A stretch of DNA of 64,000 bases, taken from the NCBI GenBank assembly GCA_037833965.1, contig AP031354.1:10766001-10830000 (forward strand), given 5' to 3'. This document shows positions 53,276 through 64,000 of this stretch, piece after piece. The translations under genes were made by a program, and so were the position numbers. The notes under the pieces are model-generated. The model searched no databases and was not told where the DNA came from. It saw only the letters and a list, made by a program, of their open reading frames with translations. Source of the DNA: Marchantia polymorpha subsp. ruderalis. Taxonomy: Eukaryota; Streptophyta; Marchantiopsida; Marchantiales; Marchantiaceae. Every line of letters starts with the position of its first letter. The first letter of the stretch is position 1.

Positions 53276-55358
53276 TCAATTCGTCGCACTACGAATGCAG
53301 TCGACCCAGTAATTCTTCGTCCGCCTTCCTTCGTCCGCCTTCCTTGTGGCCTCACTCTTCTCTAACGCCCGCGTCTGCCGCACGAGCTCCTCTGCCAGAA
53401 TGCGGTTTTGAGCTTGCTCGGAATTGATCTCCGTCTCGACCCTCGCACGCAGCTCTTCAATTTTGCGCTGCGCCTTGCTCATCAGCTCATCTCGCAACTG
53501 AATCACTGTCTTCTGCAGCTTCCGCGATATGGTACATTGTTCCTGCAGAAAATTGTAACGCTCCTCTAGCTGCCGATACTTCTGGTCCAGGGCCATCAAC
53601 TCGGGATTCGTCGCTACTTTGATACGAGTCGGATTCCTGACCAGCTCAACATAGGATCCACGATGGCGGGGATCCTCGTACTTGGTCGCCTTGCGATCAA
53701 GGTAGTAGAGTAGTGGTACCACTTGCTCGCAGAGCACACCGGTTGGTGTACCTCGCACCGACTCCACTTCCTCCTCCTCCGAAGGCGTGTCGTCTTCGGT
53801 CTCCAGGATCTCTGTCGCCGCAGAAATCCTCGGCTATTCTCTCGCACTGGGTCGCGCAGCTTCCTCTGCTGCGGCCTCCACTCCATGTCCTGCCAATACT
53901 TCCAACGGGGTGGGAGAATTTGCACTAGGTGGGCCTGCTACACATGCCCGGACTGCTACCGCTGAAGGCTCACCACCGAAGGCACACGTGTCTCCCCATC
54001 CCTGCCTTCGCCCGCTGCAACTTGCTCCAGGCGTTTTTGCGCCGAAGGCGTTTGACCCAAAGGATCCTCCCTGAACCGCTCCTGCGCCGAAGGCCCTTGA
54101 CCCGAAGGCGAGTCATCAAATGGTACTTGCTCAGAAGGCAAGCACCTCTCCATTGCAGGCATTCTGACCTTTGCCACATGCCTTCCTCTGTGGTACGAAG
54201 GCCTACGCACTTTGAAAGTCACTCGTGCCCTCGGTGCAGGGAGATCAGTCGACCTCCCAAGAACCTCTGCACCCACATCCTCCTCCGAGGATGGTGAGTT
54301 TCTCGTAACTGCGGCTCGCCCTGTGTCCGCGCTGTTGTCTACTAGCAGAATTAGCTTGCGCGCCTTCTGCTTCGGTCGGGCTGGTTCGTTGTTTGCCCGA
54401 CGCTTGACTGGAACAGTGGGCACTTCCCGCTGACTCATGTTTGACTCTCCATCCCACTTTCGCTTCCGGGGTGCCCACGCTCCCCTCGGTTCTTCTTCCG
54501 TTCTCAGTCGAGCTGGTGGTATGCTAGCGGTCACTTCGTCGGGGTCTGTGTCAACCTCGACATCCCTCACATACCTTCCCGGATTTGCCCGCGACAGCAA
54601 GGGAAATTGTACCTGCTCCGCTGCTGTCAGACACCCCATCGACCGATAAAAGTTGATCAAGAAAAGAGAGAGGTGATTGATTGATCCCCCCTTCTCCTCT
54701 TGTGCATGTTGCCGTGTGGCCTTCCACAAAATGCGAGCCCAGTGAATAAGAGTACCTGCCAACGCCAGCGCCACAAAATTCCCACCTGCCAAGATGTCAT
54801 GTAGGTGGTCCTGTGCGGCTACAAAATCTGGAGGAGTGCTACCGCGACATTACTCCGCTTGCGGTCTATGTAGTCATGGGTCCTGTACCCGTTATTGCTC
54901 GACTTGCCGTTCTTGAAAAGTGCGCCGAAGGAAATTTCTTATTCCTTTGAAATATGCACACTCTCGCACTCGAACGTGAGGTCGCCTTCTTCTCCCGTGC
55001 ATTGTCCCAAGACCTGCTCCCAATCACTCACTTGCCATTTCTCCGGGTGCGGTCGATAACCTCGCGGAGGCTGGTTCTTCTCGCGCATCCACTCTCGGAC
55101 CATCGTCGGGCACACCCAATTCCATCCCCATAGAAGAAAGTCGAGCTTCACCGCCATCAACTCATCTTGAAATGCCCGCAATCCGACCTGCGGCACGCGC
55201 AGTGGAACCATCCGCAGCGGAATCGACTTGGCCATTGAACTCTCTACAACCCTCCGCGAACTCGGGTGCAAAACTCTCCTGCTGCGCACTCTCGACAAAC
55301 TCTCCGCAAGCTCTCCGCGAATTCTGCTGCTGCGCGTCGCGAACTCGAGCGAGTGCAA
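53276..55358 (-). pseudogene. U3 ORF of LTR K, broken in three pieces
   Basis: Diverged relative of the G protein. Piece 1 (55358-54939): LRMVPLRVPQVGLRAF, LDFLLWGWNWVC, WQVSDWEQVLGQC. Piece 2 (54792-53956): HWARILWKATRQHAQEEKG, INHLSLFLINFYRSMGC, VRDVEVDTDPDE, RPKQKARKL. Piece 3 (53767-53276): YLDRKATKYEDP, GSYVELVRNPTR, then coiled coil. The conserved N-terminal block is readily alignable with G while the Pro-rich part is not, suggesting past selection on the N-terminal domain. Frameshifts and stops between pieces make it a pseudogene. Confidence 0.8.
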
Positions 55359-55559
55359 AATTGAAAATGCGTGAGTGACTCTTTTCCTTCAGCGATCAAG
55401 AACTCTCATCGTTCGACACTTGGGCTAGCAGCGACCCGCTTTAATGCTATGCCGGCGCTGAGGCGTAACGGTCTGATTCGCACATGCGAATTCACGCTCC
55501 GCCGTTGCACGGACTCCCACACTTGTACATTCAATCTTGATCCCGCCGATTTCCGCCGG

Positions 55560-56000
55560 TGCAGCTCTCCGTCCGCGCACCGCCGAAGGCGCTCGCGGCG
55601 AAGGCACTTGCTTCCGCCGTTTTCTTTTCCTTTTCTTGTTCCGCCGAAGGCGCTTCCGCCAAAGGCGAGTTCTTCCGCCGAAGGAGTGTCTTAGAGGCGA
55701 AGGCACTGCCTTCCGCCAAAGACGAACCCTAATGACGAAGACGGCGCTAGCGATGAAGGCGCTAATGCCGAAGGCGCTTCGGCCGAAGGAGTCTACAGCC
55801 GAAGGCGAAGTCTAGTGACGAGGTCGTTTTCCACTGACGAAGGAGTTCCGTAATACATGCTTCGTACGTCTTCATCAAAAGCTCCTCCGCCAAGGAGCCT
55901 GAGCCGAAGGCGCTTGCTTCTACTTGCGCCGAAGGCGCTTCAGCTGAAGGCTCCTCAGCAAAGGAGCTTTTGCCAAAGGTGCCGAAGGCGAGTACTTTAG
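55560..56000 (-). repeat. Mini-palindrome array in U3 leader of LTR K
   Basis: Many CGCCGAAGGCG and close variants on the plus strand (CGCCAAAGGCG, GCCGAAGGCGCTT). On the element-sense strand they read CGCCTTCGGCG, as in LTR I and the giant LTRs, although the DNA between them is not alignable with the giant LTRs. Confidence 0.8.
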
Positions 56001-56201
56001 CATGAACCGTCTGTTCCGTCCAACGCGTCCGACCGTGAAATAAGCCCCAAAACCCCTAGACCGCCCTCGATTCCCCTAGACCTTGAGATTCTCTTTTTAC
56101 TCTATTTTCACGTACCAATTACTATTTACGGCTGCTACCGCGGTACTTACCTTTCAAAAATGTTTTAATTCTGACAAATAACAAAAAACTAGGTTACCAC
56201 A

Positions 56202-58195
56202 AGAAATCTCAAGGTCTCTAACTGGATCCTTGACTCTAGTTGCACTTATCATTTGACAAACAACAAGCATTGGCTGTCGTACTACCAAAAACTCGATGAA
56301 GTTAAAGTAATAATGGGTAACAAGCATTGGTTGTTGGACTATGAAAAACTCGATGAAGGTAAAGTAATAATGTGTAACAACCATTCTTGTTCAGTTGCTA
56401 GTATAGGATGCGTTAGCATAAAGATAGTTGATGGTGTTGTGAGAATTCTTGAAAATGTTAGATATGTACTTGAATTGTCTAAGAACCTAATCTTTATTTG
56501 CATTCTTGATGACTTGGATTATACTAACAAAATAGAGCAAGGCTTTATGTATATTGCATAAGGTGTTATTATTTTGAAGTTTATCAAGATAGCCGATCTT
56601 TGTTATCTCATCCGAGAAACTCTTCATAAAGATGTGTCAGTTGCCATTATAAAAAATGACAGCAAGGTATACTTTGGCACCAAAGTTTTGGCCATATCAG
56701 TGAAAAGGGTCTTCAACTAATGAGCAACCAGAATCTTGTGGGAAAGGACAAAATCAGCAAATATGATTTCTGCGAGCATTGCATTTTGGCAAAACAACAC
56801 AGGCACATATTTTCAATCAGAATACACATGTCTACACAAGTACTTGAGTACATTCGCTCAGATTTGTGGAGAGCCTCAAGTACAACAACACATGGTGGTA
56901 ACTTCTATTTCTTATCTATCATTGATGACAACTCTAGAAAAGTTTGGATATATTTGTTGAAACACAAAAATTAAGCTTTTGAGAAATTTAAAGAACGGAA
57001 AATTTTGGTTGGGAATTTGACTAATAAAAAAGTTAAAGGTCTAAGAATGTATAACGATATTGAGTTTTGTAATGCTAAAGTCGATTAGTTTTGTGCCAAT
57101 GATGGTAATCAAAGGCATAAATCTGTGAGATTAACCCCTCAGCAAAAGAAAGTTGCTAAGAAAATAAACAGGTCATTATTGAACAAGACAAGAAGCATGC
57201 GATTCAATTCCGGGTTGGCTAAGGGTTTTTGGGATGATTCAATGGTCACCGTTGCATATCTTGTGAAAAGATGTACTTCAAGTGCCATTGAGTTTGAAAC
57301 ACCAAAAGAAAAATGGAGTTTAATATCATCCAATCTTAATCACTTGAGAGTGTATGGATGCTCTGCCTATGTTCATCAAACTCAAGGCAAATTGAAGCCA
57401 ATAGCCATCAAATGTGTGTTACTTGACATCAAATAACAATCAAATAGTGTTCCTTGGCTATTTGACTATTTTTCTTTGTCAATCATGGACTAATCCAAGT
57501 TCTAGTGATGTGAGTGTCACTAAAACCTTCGAAATTATTATTCAGGTGGAGCTAGTAGTTCATGTCTCTACTCCACAAGCTCAAGGTCAAAGCACCTTGA
57601 GTGATCATGAAGATCATGACATACAAGCTCCATATCATATCACTGAAGCAAGTGATCAAACTTGTCAAGAGCAAGGCAATCGTGAACAAGAGGTGACAAG
57701 CCACAACAGCTCAGAGCAATCTTAACAACAACATTACTACTTTCTGACTAGGAACAGATAAAAGAAAGTGTAAGGCCTACACAAAGGTAAGGCTTCCCCA
57801 CATACTCGAAGATCCTTGTCTAGGGAGCCTCTTGTGATTTTGTTCACAACAAAGGCAGAATATTCCTTCCTTCACTGCCATTTAGGGAGTGAAGAAAGTC
57901 ATATGGATTCAAGACTTGTGTAATGAGTTACATGTGTTCCAAGGAACAACTACACTCTTCTCTCATAGCCAGAGTGCAATCCATCTATGCAAGAATCCGG
58001 TATTCCACGATGGAACAAAGCACGTTCACATCAAGTAACACTTAATCAGAAAAAAGCTCACGAATGAGTACATCAACATTGCAAAAATTAGCACTGACGA
58101 CAACCGAGCAGTGTGGGAAGCTAAGATTGCTTTCCACGCAAGATTAACTAGATTTTGCCATTTTAATTAGTTTACTCTACTTCTTTAATAGGGAT
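56202..58195 (+). pseudogene. Copia copy 1, protease-integrase and RNase H remnants
   Basis: Starts in the protease: WILDSSCTYHLT, where the active-site DSG has become DSS. A 57-bp tandem duplication follows (56262-56318 and 56319-56375; NKHWLxxYxKLDExKVIM twice). Pre-integrase and integrase blocks follow: DFCEHCILAKQHRH, FYFLSIIDDNSRKVWIYLLKHKN, RSMRFNSGLAKGFW, LRVYGCSAYVHQ. At ~57835 it jumps from the linker to RNase H-like DNA, so RT is deleted. Numerous stops. Dead. Confidence 0.85.
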
Positions 58196-59300
58196 CGTTG
58201 GTTAAAAAAGTGAAGTGTAAATCAAATTAGAAAATTGTGTTGAAGTAGATGTGATAAAATTGTAAATAGTGTAAGTGACAAATTACCCGGACTTAAAACC
58301 TATACCTAGTTTTGCCAAATTAATTCTTAACCAGAGTAACTTGTCCGATAGAGTAGATCCAAACCTTCTAAGTATAGATCTAGGGCTTCTAGAATACTTG
58401 GAGGAACTTTGTTAGGCTAGATTACGTACGACAGGCAGCTGGCGGCAAGAAGCGGTGACCAAGTGAAAGTCAGATGCGGAATTCTCAAAAAGTGGAATAT
58501 TGAGATTTTTATGGCGACTAGGATTTTGGAAACGCTCACAACCGCCGCAATTTGGTTTGGGAATTTTAGTATTTGAATGCTCTTAGGTATTATGTATGGG
58601 ACTTTTTTTTTGCTTGCTTATGCGACTTGCATCTTTTTTGCAACTCTTGCATTTTCTGTGTGTAATCATGGGCATGAGTTCTTGCTAGTTCTGTGACTGC
58701 TGCATGGCAGGATCCATAAATTTGTGAAAGTAAGTCCTGGTAACCATCTCCAACGGAAGATTTGTGATGAATGAGTTTTAGTATGTAGTGGAAGTATCTC
58801 GTATGATCTTCTAAGCACTATACCAATACTTGATGGATTTCCATGAAAACCTAATTTGCTTGATGTGACGCATCAATTTTAGTTACATCATACAAACCCC
58901 ACTAATGTCACATCATCGTGAAATTCGAGAACGTGTTCCTATACACATATCATACGAGAGAAACTTCACACTCCACTTTGCGCTCGTCATTGCAATGGTT
59001 TCACATGATGATCGATGCTTCAACTTTGTTGATGAATTAGAATTAGAGCAACCTCGATGAAGAAAATTTGCTCTTCATAAACAGCTACAGGTAAACCGGA
59101 GATACACAATTGAAGCCAACACACCATACGATTACTGCTTATGAAGTAGAAATTACATTATCTTCAGATATTGAAGAAAGCATAGTGCACTCAATCCATA
59201 GATAGATGAAATTACTGATGAGAGCTTGATATGAACAACAAAGCTCAAGTAGACGTCTAACATCGATATCGCTGCGACAGTATCGCTGTGGGGTACTATT
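58196..59300 (+). mobile_element. Copia copy 2, LTR/leader region
   Basis: Non-coding DNA between the RNase H end of copy 1 and gag of copy 2. Positions 58790-59345 match 51520-52175. It should contain the 3' LTR of copy 1 and/or 5' LTR of copy 2, but I could not define LTR ends. Confidence 0.55.
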
Positions 59301-61954
59301 GGATAAAAGTCATTGGAAGCCAACTTAGAGGAGTTTTTGAAGATGATCACCGAGCTCAAGGAAGAGCTTAGTGACAAGAATAAGGCAATCATTCTCAATT
59401 TACTTCTAGAGTAATACAAGGAGGTGAAATCAATAATCAAGTACGAGAGATCATCTATCATACTAATGAAGTGACATCCGAGCTAAAATCCAAAGACTTG
59501 GAAATCAGAATAGACAAGAAGACCTCATGTGAAGGCGAAAATCACATGGCTCGTGGCAAATAGTAGCGCCAAAACACTGATGGAAGCAACTTGAAGCCCA
59601 AAAACCATGGCAAATCACCTACAAAGACCAGCCGAGTAGCAATTCCAACATCGACAAGAAGTGATTCTATTGCAACAAGATGGGTCACATCAAGAAGTAT
59701 TGTTATTCATGAATTAAGAAGATTAAGGAGAATCAAGCTAGCACATCACAAGGTCACCAAGATTCAGCAATCTTTGATGATGGCTACAACGACAGCAAAG
59801 TTCTCATGGCGTCAAGAAATCTCAAGGTCTCTGACTGGATCCTTGACTCTGGTTGCACTTATCATATGACACACAACAAGAATTGGTTGTCGAACTACCA
59901 AAAACTTGATGAATGGAAAGTATTAATGGGTAACAACCATTCTTGTTTTGTTGCTAGTATAGGATGTGTTAAGAAAAAGGTTGATTGTGTTGTGAGAATT
60001 TTTAAAAATGTTAGGTATGTACTTGAATTGTCTAGGTTTGTGATTTCTATTTGCATTCTTGATGACTTAGATTATACTAACAAGATAAAGGAAGGCTCTA
60101 TGTATATTGCAAGAGTTGTTATTGTTTTAAAGCTTATCAAGATAGCCAGTCTTTATTATCTCATCGGAGAGACACTTCATGAAGATGTGTCATCTGCCAT
60201 TACCCAAAATGAAAGCAAAGCTACACTTTAACATCAAAGGCTCGGCCATATCAGTGAGACAAATTCACAACTAATGAGCAACCAAAATCTTATGGGAAAG
60301 TACAAAGTCAGCAATCTTGATTTCTGTGAGCATTGCATTTTGGCAAAACAACACAATAACACATTTCTAATCGAAAAACACATCCTTGAGTATATTCACT
60401 TAAATTTGTGGGGACCCTCAAAGACAACAACACATGGTGATAACTTCTATTTCTTATATATCATTGATAAATTTTCTAGAAAAGTTTGGATATATTTGTT
60501 GAAACACAAAAATTGAGCTTTTGAGAAATTTAAAGAATGGAAAATTTTGGCTAAGATTTTGACTCATAAAAAATTTAAAATTTTAACAATGGATGATGGT
60601 CTTGAGTTCTGTTGATGTCTTGAGTTGATGGTAATCAAAGGCATAAATTTGTGAGATTAATCTCTCAGCAAAACATAGTTGCTGAGAGAATAAACCGATC
60701 ATTATTGAACAAGACAAAAAGCATGCGATTCAATTCCGAGATGAGGCAATGATCACCGCTGCATATCTTCTGAACAAATGTACTTCAAGTGCCATTGAGT
60801 TTGAGACACCAGAAAAAAAATGGAGTTCAAGGTCATCCGATCTTAATCACTTAAGAGTGTTTGGGTACTCTACTTATGTTCATCAAAGTCAAGGCAAATT
60901 CAAGCCAAGAGTCGTCAAATGTGTGTGCCTTGAGATCAAATAGCGTTCCTTGGCTATTTAATTATTTTTCCTTGTCAATCATGGACTTATCCAAGTTCTA
61001 GTGCTGTGAGTGTCACTAATCTTCCAGAAACCTTATAATATATTATTCAGCTGGAACCAGCAGTTCATGTCACTACTCCACAAGCTTAAGGTCAAAGCAC
61101 CTCAAGTGATCATAAAGATCATGGCATAAAAGCTCCAGATCATGTCACTTAAGCAAGTGATCGAACAGGTCAGGAGTAAGGCAACTGCAAACAAGAGTTG
61201 ACAAGCCACATCAACTCAAAACAATCTCAACAACAACATTACTACTTTTTGACTAGGAACAGAGAAAAGAAAGTGTAAGACCTACATAGAGATATGACTT
61301 CTCCGCGTACTCTAAGATCCTTGCCTACGCGCTCACATCAGTCTTGGAGATTCAAATGAAGGAGACCCTCTACTATCAAGATGCTATTGTTGGATCAAAC
61401 TGAGAAAAATGAAAGGAAGCCATGAAAGATGAAATGAAATTGTTGTGCAGGAACAAAACTTGGATTATGGTTCCAAGACCTAAGGAATGAAAGCCACTGA
61501 TGTGTTGATAACTTTACAAGATCAAAGAAGGCGTGATCAGTTTTGACAAGCCTAGGTTTAAGGCCAAGCTAGGGGCAAAAGGCTTCACACAAGTTAAGGG
61601 AGTCGACTATAATGAAATTTTCTCATATGTGGTGAACTACAATCCCATAGGAATTATGTTAGCGCTCGTGGTATAGTTTAACTTGAAATTATAACAAATG
61701 AACGTGAAAACAATGTTTCTTCATGGCAACTTGAAAGAAGTGATTTACATGGAGCAGTCACCAGAATATGAAGTGTATAAAAACAAAGACAAGGTTTCTA
61801 CTAAAGAAATTGCTGCATGGTTTGAAGTAGTCACCGCATCAATGGTACAACCGTTTGACACATTCATGTTTGAGCAAGGATACAACAAGAGTTTCTATGA
61901 CGCATGCTTGTATTTCAAAGGAAATGAAGTATTGAAAAGCATCTTTTTACTCCT
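59301..61954 (+). pseudogene. Copia copy 2: gag, protease, integrase, RT remnants
   Basis: Gag start LEANLEEFLKMITELKEELS (~59321) followed by frame breaks. The nucleic-acid knuckle reads (stop)FYCNKMGHIKKYC: its first Cys codon has become TGA (59662-59664). Protease DSGC is intact (59806-60231 frame: DWILDSGCTYHMT). Integrase pieces at 60274-60516 and 60749-60943. The RT part from 61095 repeats window bases 1-860 with the same stops (61488, 61674, 61692). It is cut at 61954 by LTR L, within ATCTTTTTACTCCT. Dead. Confidence 0.88.
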
Positions 61955-64000
61955 TGTGGTACCCCACTTTTGGCAATTTTGAGGAAATTAAAACATTTTT
62001 GGAAAACTGTACCCTGGCAGCATTGTAAATAGCCTTCGGTACATCAAAACGGAGTGAATCCGGAAGATCGCGGGGATTCTCGAGGGATCTTGTAGAATCT
62101 GGGATTTGGGGGTGCAGCAGTAAGGACAGGCACCACCCTCCCTGCGAGCTCTGCAGTTAGGACCCCTACGACGCAAGGCGCAAAACCCGCCTTCGGAGCT
62201 TGCGTCCGCGGCTGTAGGGAAGCCCTTCATAATTAGTTCAACCCTCGGGCGCCTTGACCAATTTAGGGTCCCGTTGGAAAGAGCTCGACGCGCCAATTCC
62301 AACGAGACCAAGAACGCTTGGAACGGATGAGGACTTAGGGAGTTATCACTATTGGAAGAAACGGAGGCGGTCGCCTACGGCGGAAGGAGTTCGCCACCGG
62401 CGCGAATTCCGCCTACGCGGAAGGGGGAATCAAGTTTTGTCCTATGCGCGGACGAAGGCGTTCGCCTGTGCACAGGCGAAGTAGGGTTAGGGGAGGCGCG
62501 AAGTCCGCCTACGCACAGGCGCTCGCCTGTGCACAGGCGCTTCGGCGTCGGCGGAAAATCCGCCTTGGGCCCTAGAAATGCGCCTTGTGAGGTAGAAAGT
62601 GTACGGCGCCTTCCGCGCCAGCGCAGCGCCGCGTACGTCGGAAGAGCCGCCAGAGTAATCAAATCGGTACGGACCATGCGGACGGGACGGGTGGATGCGC
62701 TCTTGGACGGACGGAGTTGCGGCGGCGGAAGCGCCGACGGAGAGACAAGGAACGGACAGACTGGACGGAGACGGCTGACCACGGTCAACGCCTTCCGCGC
62801 CAGCGGAGCGCCGCGGACGGAATTCGCCTGCGCACAGGCGAACGCCTGTGCACAGGAGGATGTTCAAGTTCCGCGCCGGCGGAGAATCCGCCGAGGCTCC
62901 TGCCTGCGCGCAGGCAGGAGTTGAACTTTTGTCCGACATGCGGACACACGCGTCAAGGCAGAGGGAGATTGGCCGAGGGGCGGTACGAACAAGTGTACCG
63001 CGCAAGGCGGAAAACTCGCCTTCGGCGCTACGCCCCCATGTCCGCAGGGTAATACGCTCGCGGAGTTCAAATCCGCCAATTCGAGCGTGAGAGTTTAATC
63101 GACGACGGCGGAGCGTGAAGCCGCGCGTGAGAGCGAAGACCGTTCCAGCGTACAGCCGGCGCGGCCATCAAGTGAGACGTTCTTCACGAGCAAGAGCCGA
63201 CCATGACCTTCGACCGGGCGGCGGAGAACGTCCCATTCTTGAATTCGCGATTCCAATCTCTTGTGCGCGCTGCGCGCATCCATCTGCTGGCTGCTGAACG
63301 TTCTCGACGTCGCCGCACAGGAGATTTCTTGTTGATTGAGGGAGAAGTGAATGCGCGTGATTTGGAATTGAGGGCGATTAGAGTTTGCCGAGAGAGAAAG
63401 AAGCTCGGGCGGTGCGGAAGTAGAATGAGCGGGCGAGCGAACTCCAGGAACGCAATGACGAGACCGAGCAGATTGCGGATGGTGCCACTTCGCCTACCAC
63501 AGAACGGGCTGCGCGCTTTCGAGGAGCGCTTAATAGCAAGAAAGCTCGATTTCTTGCTATGGGGATGGAACTACATCTGTGCGAATATGGTGCGCGAGTG
63601 GCTAGAGCCACAGGGACCACCCTCGCGCGGATTGCGTCCGCATGTTGATCGATGGACAGTCCAAGATTGGGCGCAGGCGTTGGGAAGATGTGCTGGCATG
63701 CCAGGGCATCTCCTTTTCGACAGTGAGAGCATCAAGGTGACCAAGCAGGAAGAGGCGCAATTTGTGGAGCTGTTCAAGACCGGGAGGTCTACCAAGAATG
63801 GGTACAGGACCCGTGATTACAAGGATCGATTTCGCCGGACTTTGTCCGCGGCGCTGATGCAATTACTGCAGCCGCACCGCGCCTGCTACATCACATTGTG
63901 GCAGGTCTCTTTTGTGGAGTGCGTCATCGAGGGAACTCCAATTCACTGGGCGAGCATCCTGCACAGGGTGATGCGACAGCACGCGTTTGAGGAGAAGGGG
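61955..64000 (+). mobile_element. Giant LTR 'L', continues beyond the window
   Basis: Plus-oriented, starting TGTGGTACCCCACTTTTGGC inside copia copy 2; the unoccupied site is seen at 858-868. It holds the palindrome-rich leader and the start of the U3 ORF. In sequence it is closest to G, A and B (for example AANMVREW and the TGRSTKNGYRT variants) rather than to D and F. Whether it is a solo LTR or a full element cannot be seen. Confidence 0.92.
63203..64000 (+). CDS. U3 ORF of LTR L, 5' part, open to the window end
   Basis: Begins ATG in GCCGACCATGACC context and reads without a stop for 266 codons to the window edge: MTFDRAAENVPFLNSRF, LRMVPLRLPQNGLRAF, LDFLLWGWNYIC, WTVQDWAQALGRC, ITLWQVSFVECVI, ending in HAFEEKG. 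It lies in the same place within the LTR as in G (about 1.25 kb from the LTR start). This is the intact N-terminal domain, and the copy may be whole. Confidence 0.8.
   Translation, partial: MTFDRAAENVPFLNSRFQSLVRAARIHLLAAERSRRRRTGDFLLIEGEVNARDLELRAIRVCRERKKLGRCGSRMSGRANSRNAMTRPSRLRMVPLRLPQNGLRAFEERLIARKLDFLLWGWNYICANMVREWLEPQGPPSRGLRPHVDRWTVQDWAQALGRCAGMPGHLLFDSESIKVTKQEEAQFVELFKTGRSTKNGYRTRDYKDRFRRTLSAALMQLLQPHRACYITLWQVSFVECVIEGTPIHWASILHRVMRQHAFEEKG

Larger units (their letters stand above)
52176..56201 (-). mobile_element. Diverged LTR 'K', truncated at its U5 end
   Basis: Minus-oriented LTR of the same broad family. The sense start TGTGGTAACC is intact at 56201; the other end is lost, joining copia DNA in GGGAGGGGAGGAAG near 52176. 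It keeps the palindrome-rich leader (55560-56000), a three-piece U3 ORF, the CAAGGC...GCCTTG start hairpin (~52825-52845) and R-U5. With one end missing and ~470 bp of target gag gone, an insertion followed by deletion is likely. No target duplication is expected or found. Confidence 0.85.

Overview
This is repeat-dominated land-plant nuclear DNA. The large elements are plant-type: a Ty3/gypsy element with an Athila/Tat-like primer-binding site and polymerase, decayed Ty1/copia copies, and a pogo/Tigger-like DNA transposon. The LTR-encoded proteins resemble, from memory only, predicted proteins of the liverwort Marchantia; I could not check this. I see only one convincing non-transposon gene, no tRNA or rRNA gene, and no CRISPR array.

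Layout. 1-1847: dead copia pol fragment. 1848-2153: scrap of a giant LTR. 2154-37226: one block of nested giant-LTR sequence. In it, an old LTR copy ('E': 7432-8300, 13371-13658, 19046-19833) was hit by solo LTR 'F' (8301-13370), solo LTR 'G' (13659-19045) and LTR 'H' (from 19834). H was then split by a complete 16.6-kb retrotransposon (20284-36847, target duplication ATACG). That element has two ~5.4-kb LTRs, a primer-binding site, an uninterrupted gag-protease frame, an uninterrupted RT-RNaseH-integrase frame and a polypurine tract. 37227-38029: AT-rich, unassigned. 38030-45279: pogo-like transposon with 25-bp terminal inverted repeats, split by solo LTRs 'I' (38757-41705) and 'J' (42332-44680). 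45280-51500: a single-gene island with an intronless gene for a secreted protein of seven ~168-residue repeats (47167-50838). 51520-61954: two decayed copia copies, the first split by a diverged LTR 'K' (52176-56201). 61955-64000: start of a further giant LTR 'L', cut by the window end.

How the parts work together. The unusual system is the giant-LTR family. Each LTR carries a long sense ORF (about 1045 codons when whole) in U3, upstream of the LTR's own TATA box. The ORF is therefore outside the transcript at the 5' LTR but at the 3' end of the genomic RNA, in the position where other elements carry an env-like or accessory ORF. Gag-protease and RT-integrase share one frame separated by a single UAG followed by CAAUUA, the tobamovirus-type readthrough context. 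The LTRs are packed with two short palindrome families: CGCCTRYGCRYAGGCG, and CGCCTTCGGCG whose loop reads TTCG on the element-sense strand in every case I looked at. A covarying hairpin sits at the predicted transcription start. Diverged LTRs I and K keep the same ORF, start hairpin and end sequences, so the arrangement predates this subfamily.

Limits. All alignments were by eye. Family names rest on motif recognition and substitution counts are minimum counts.
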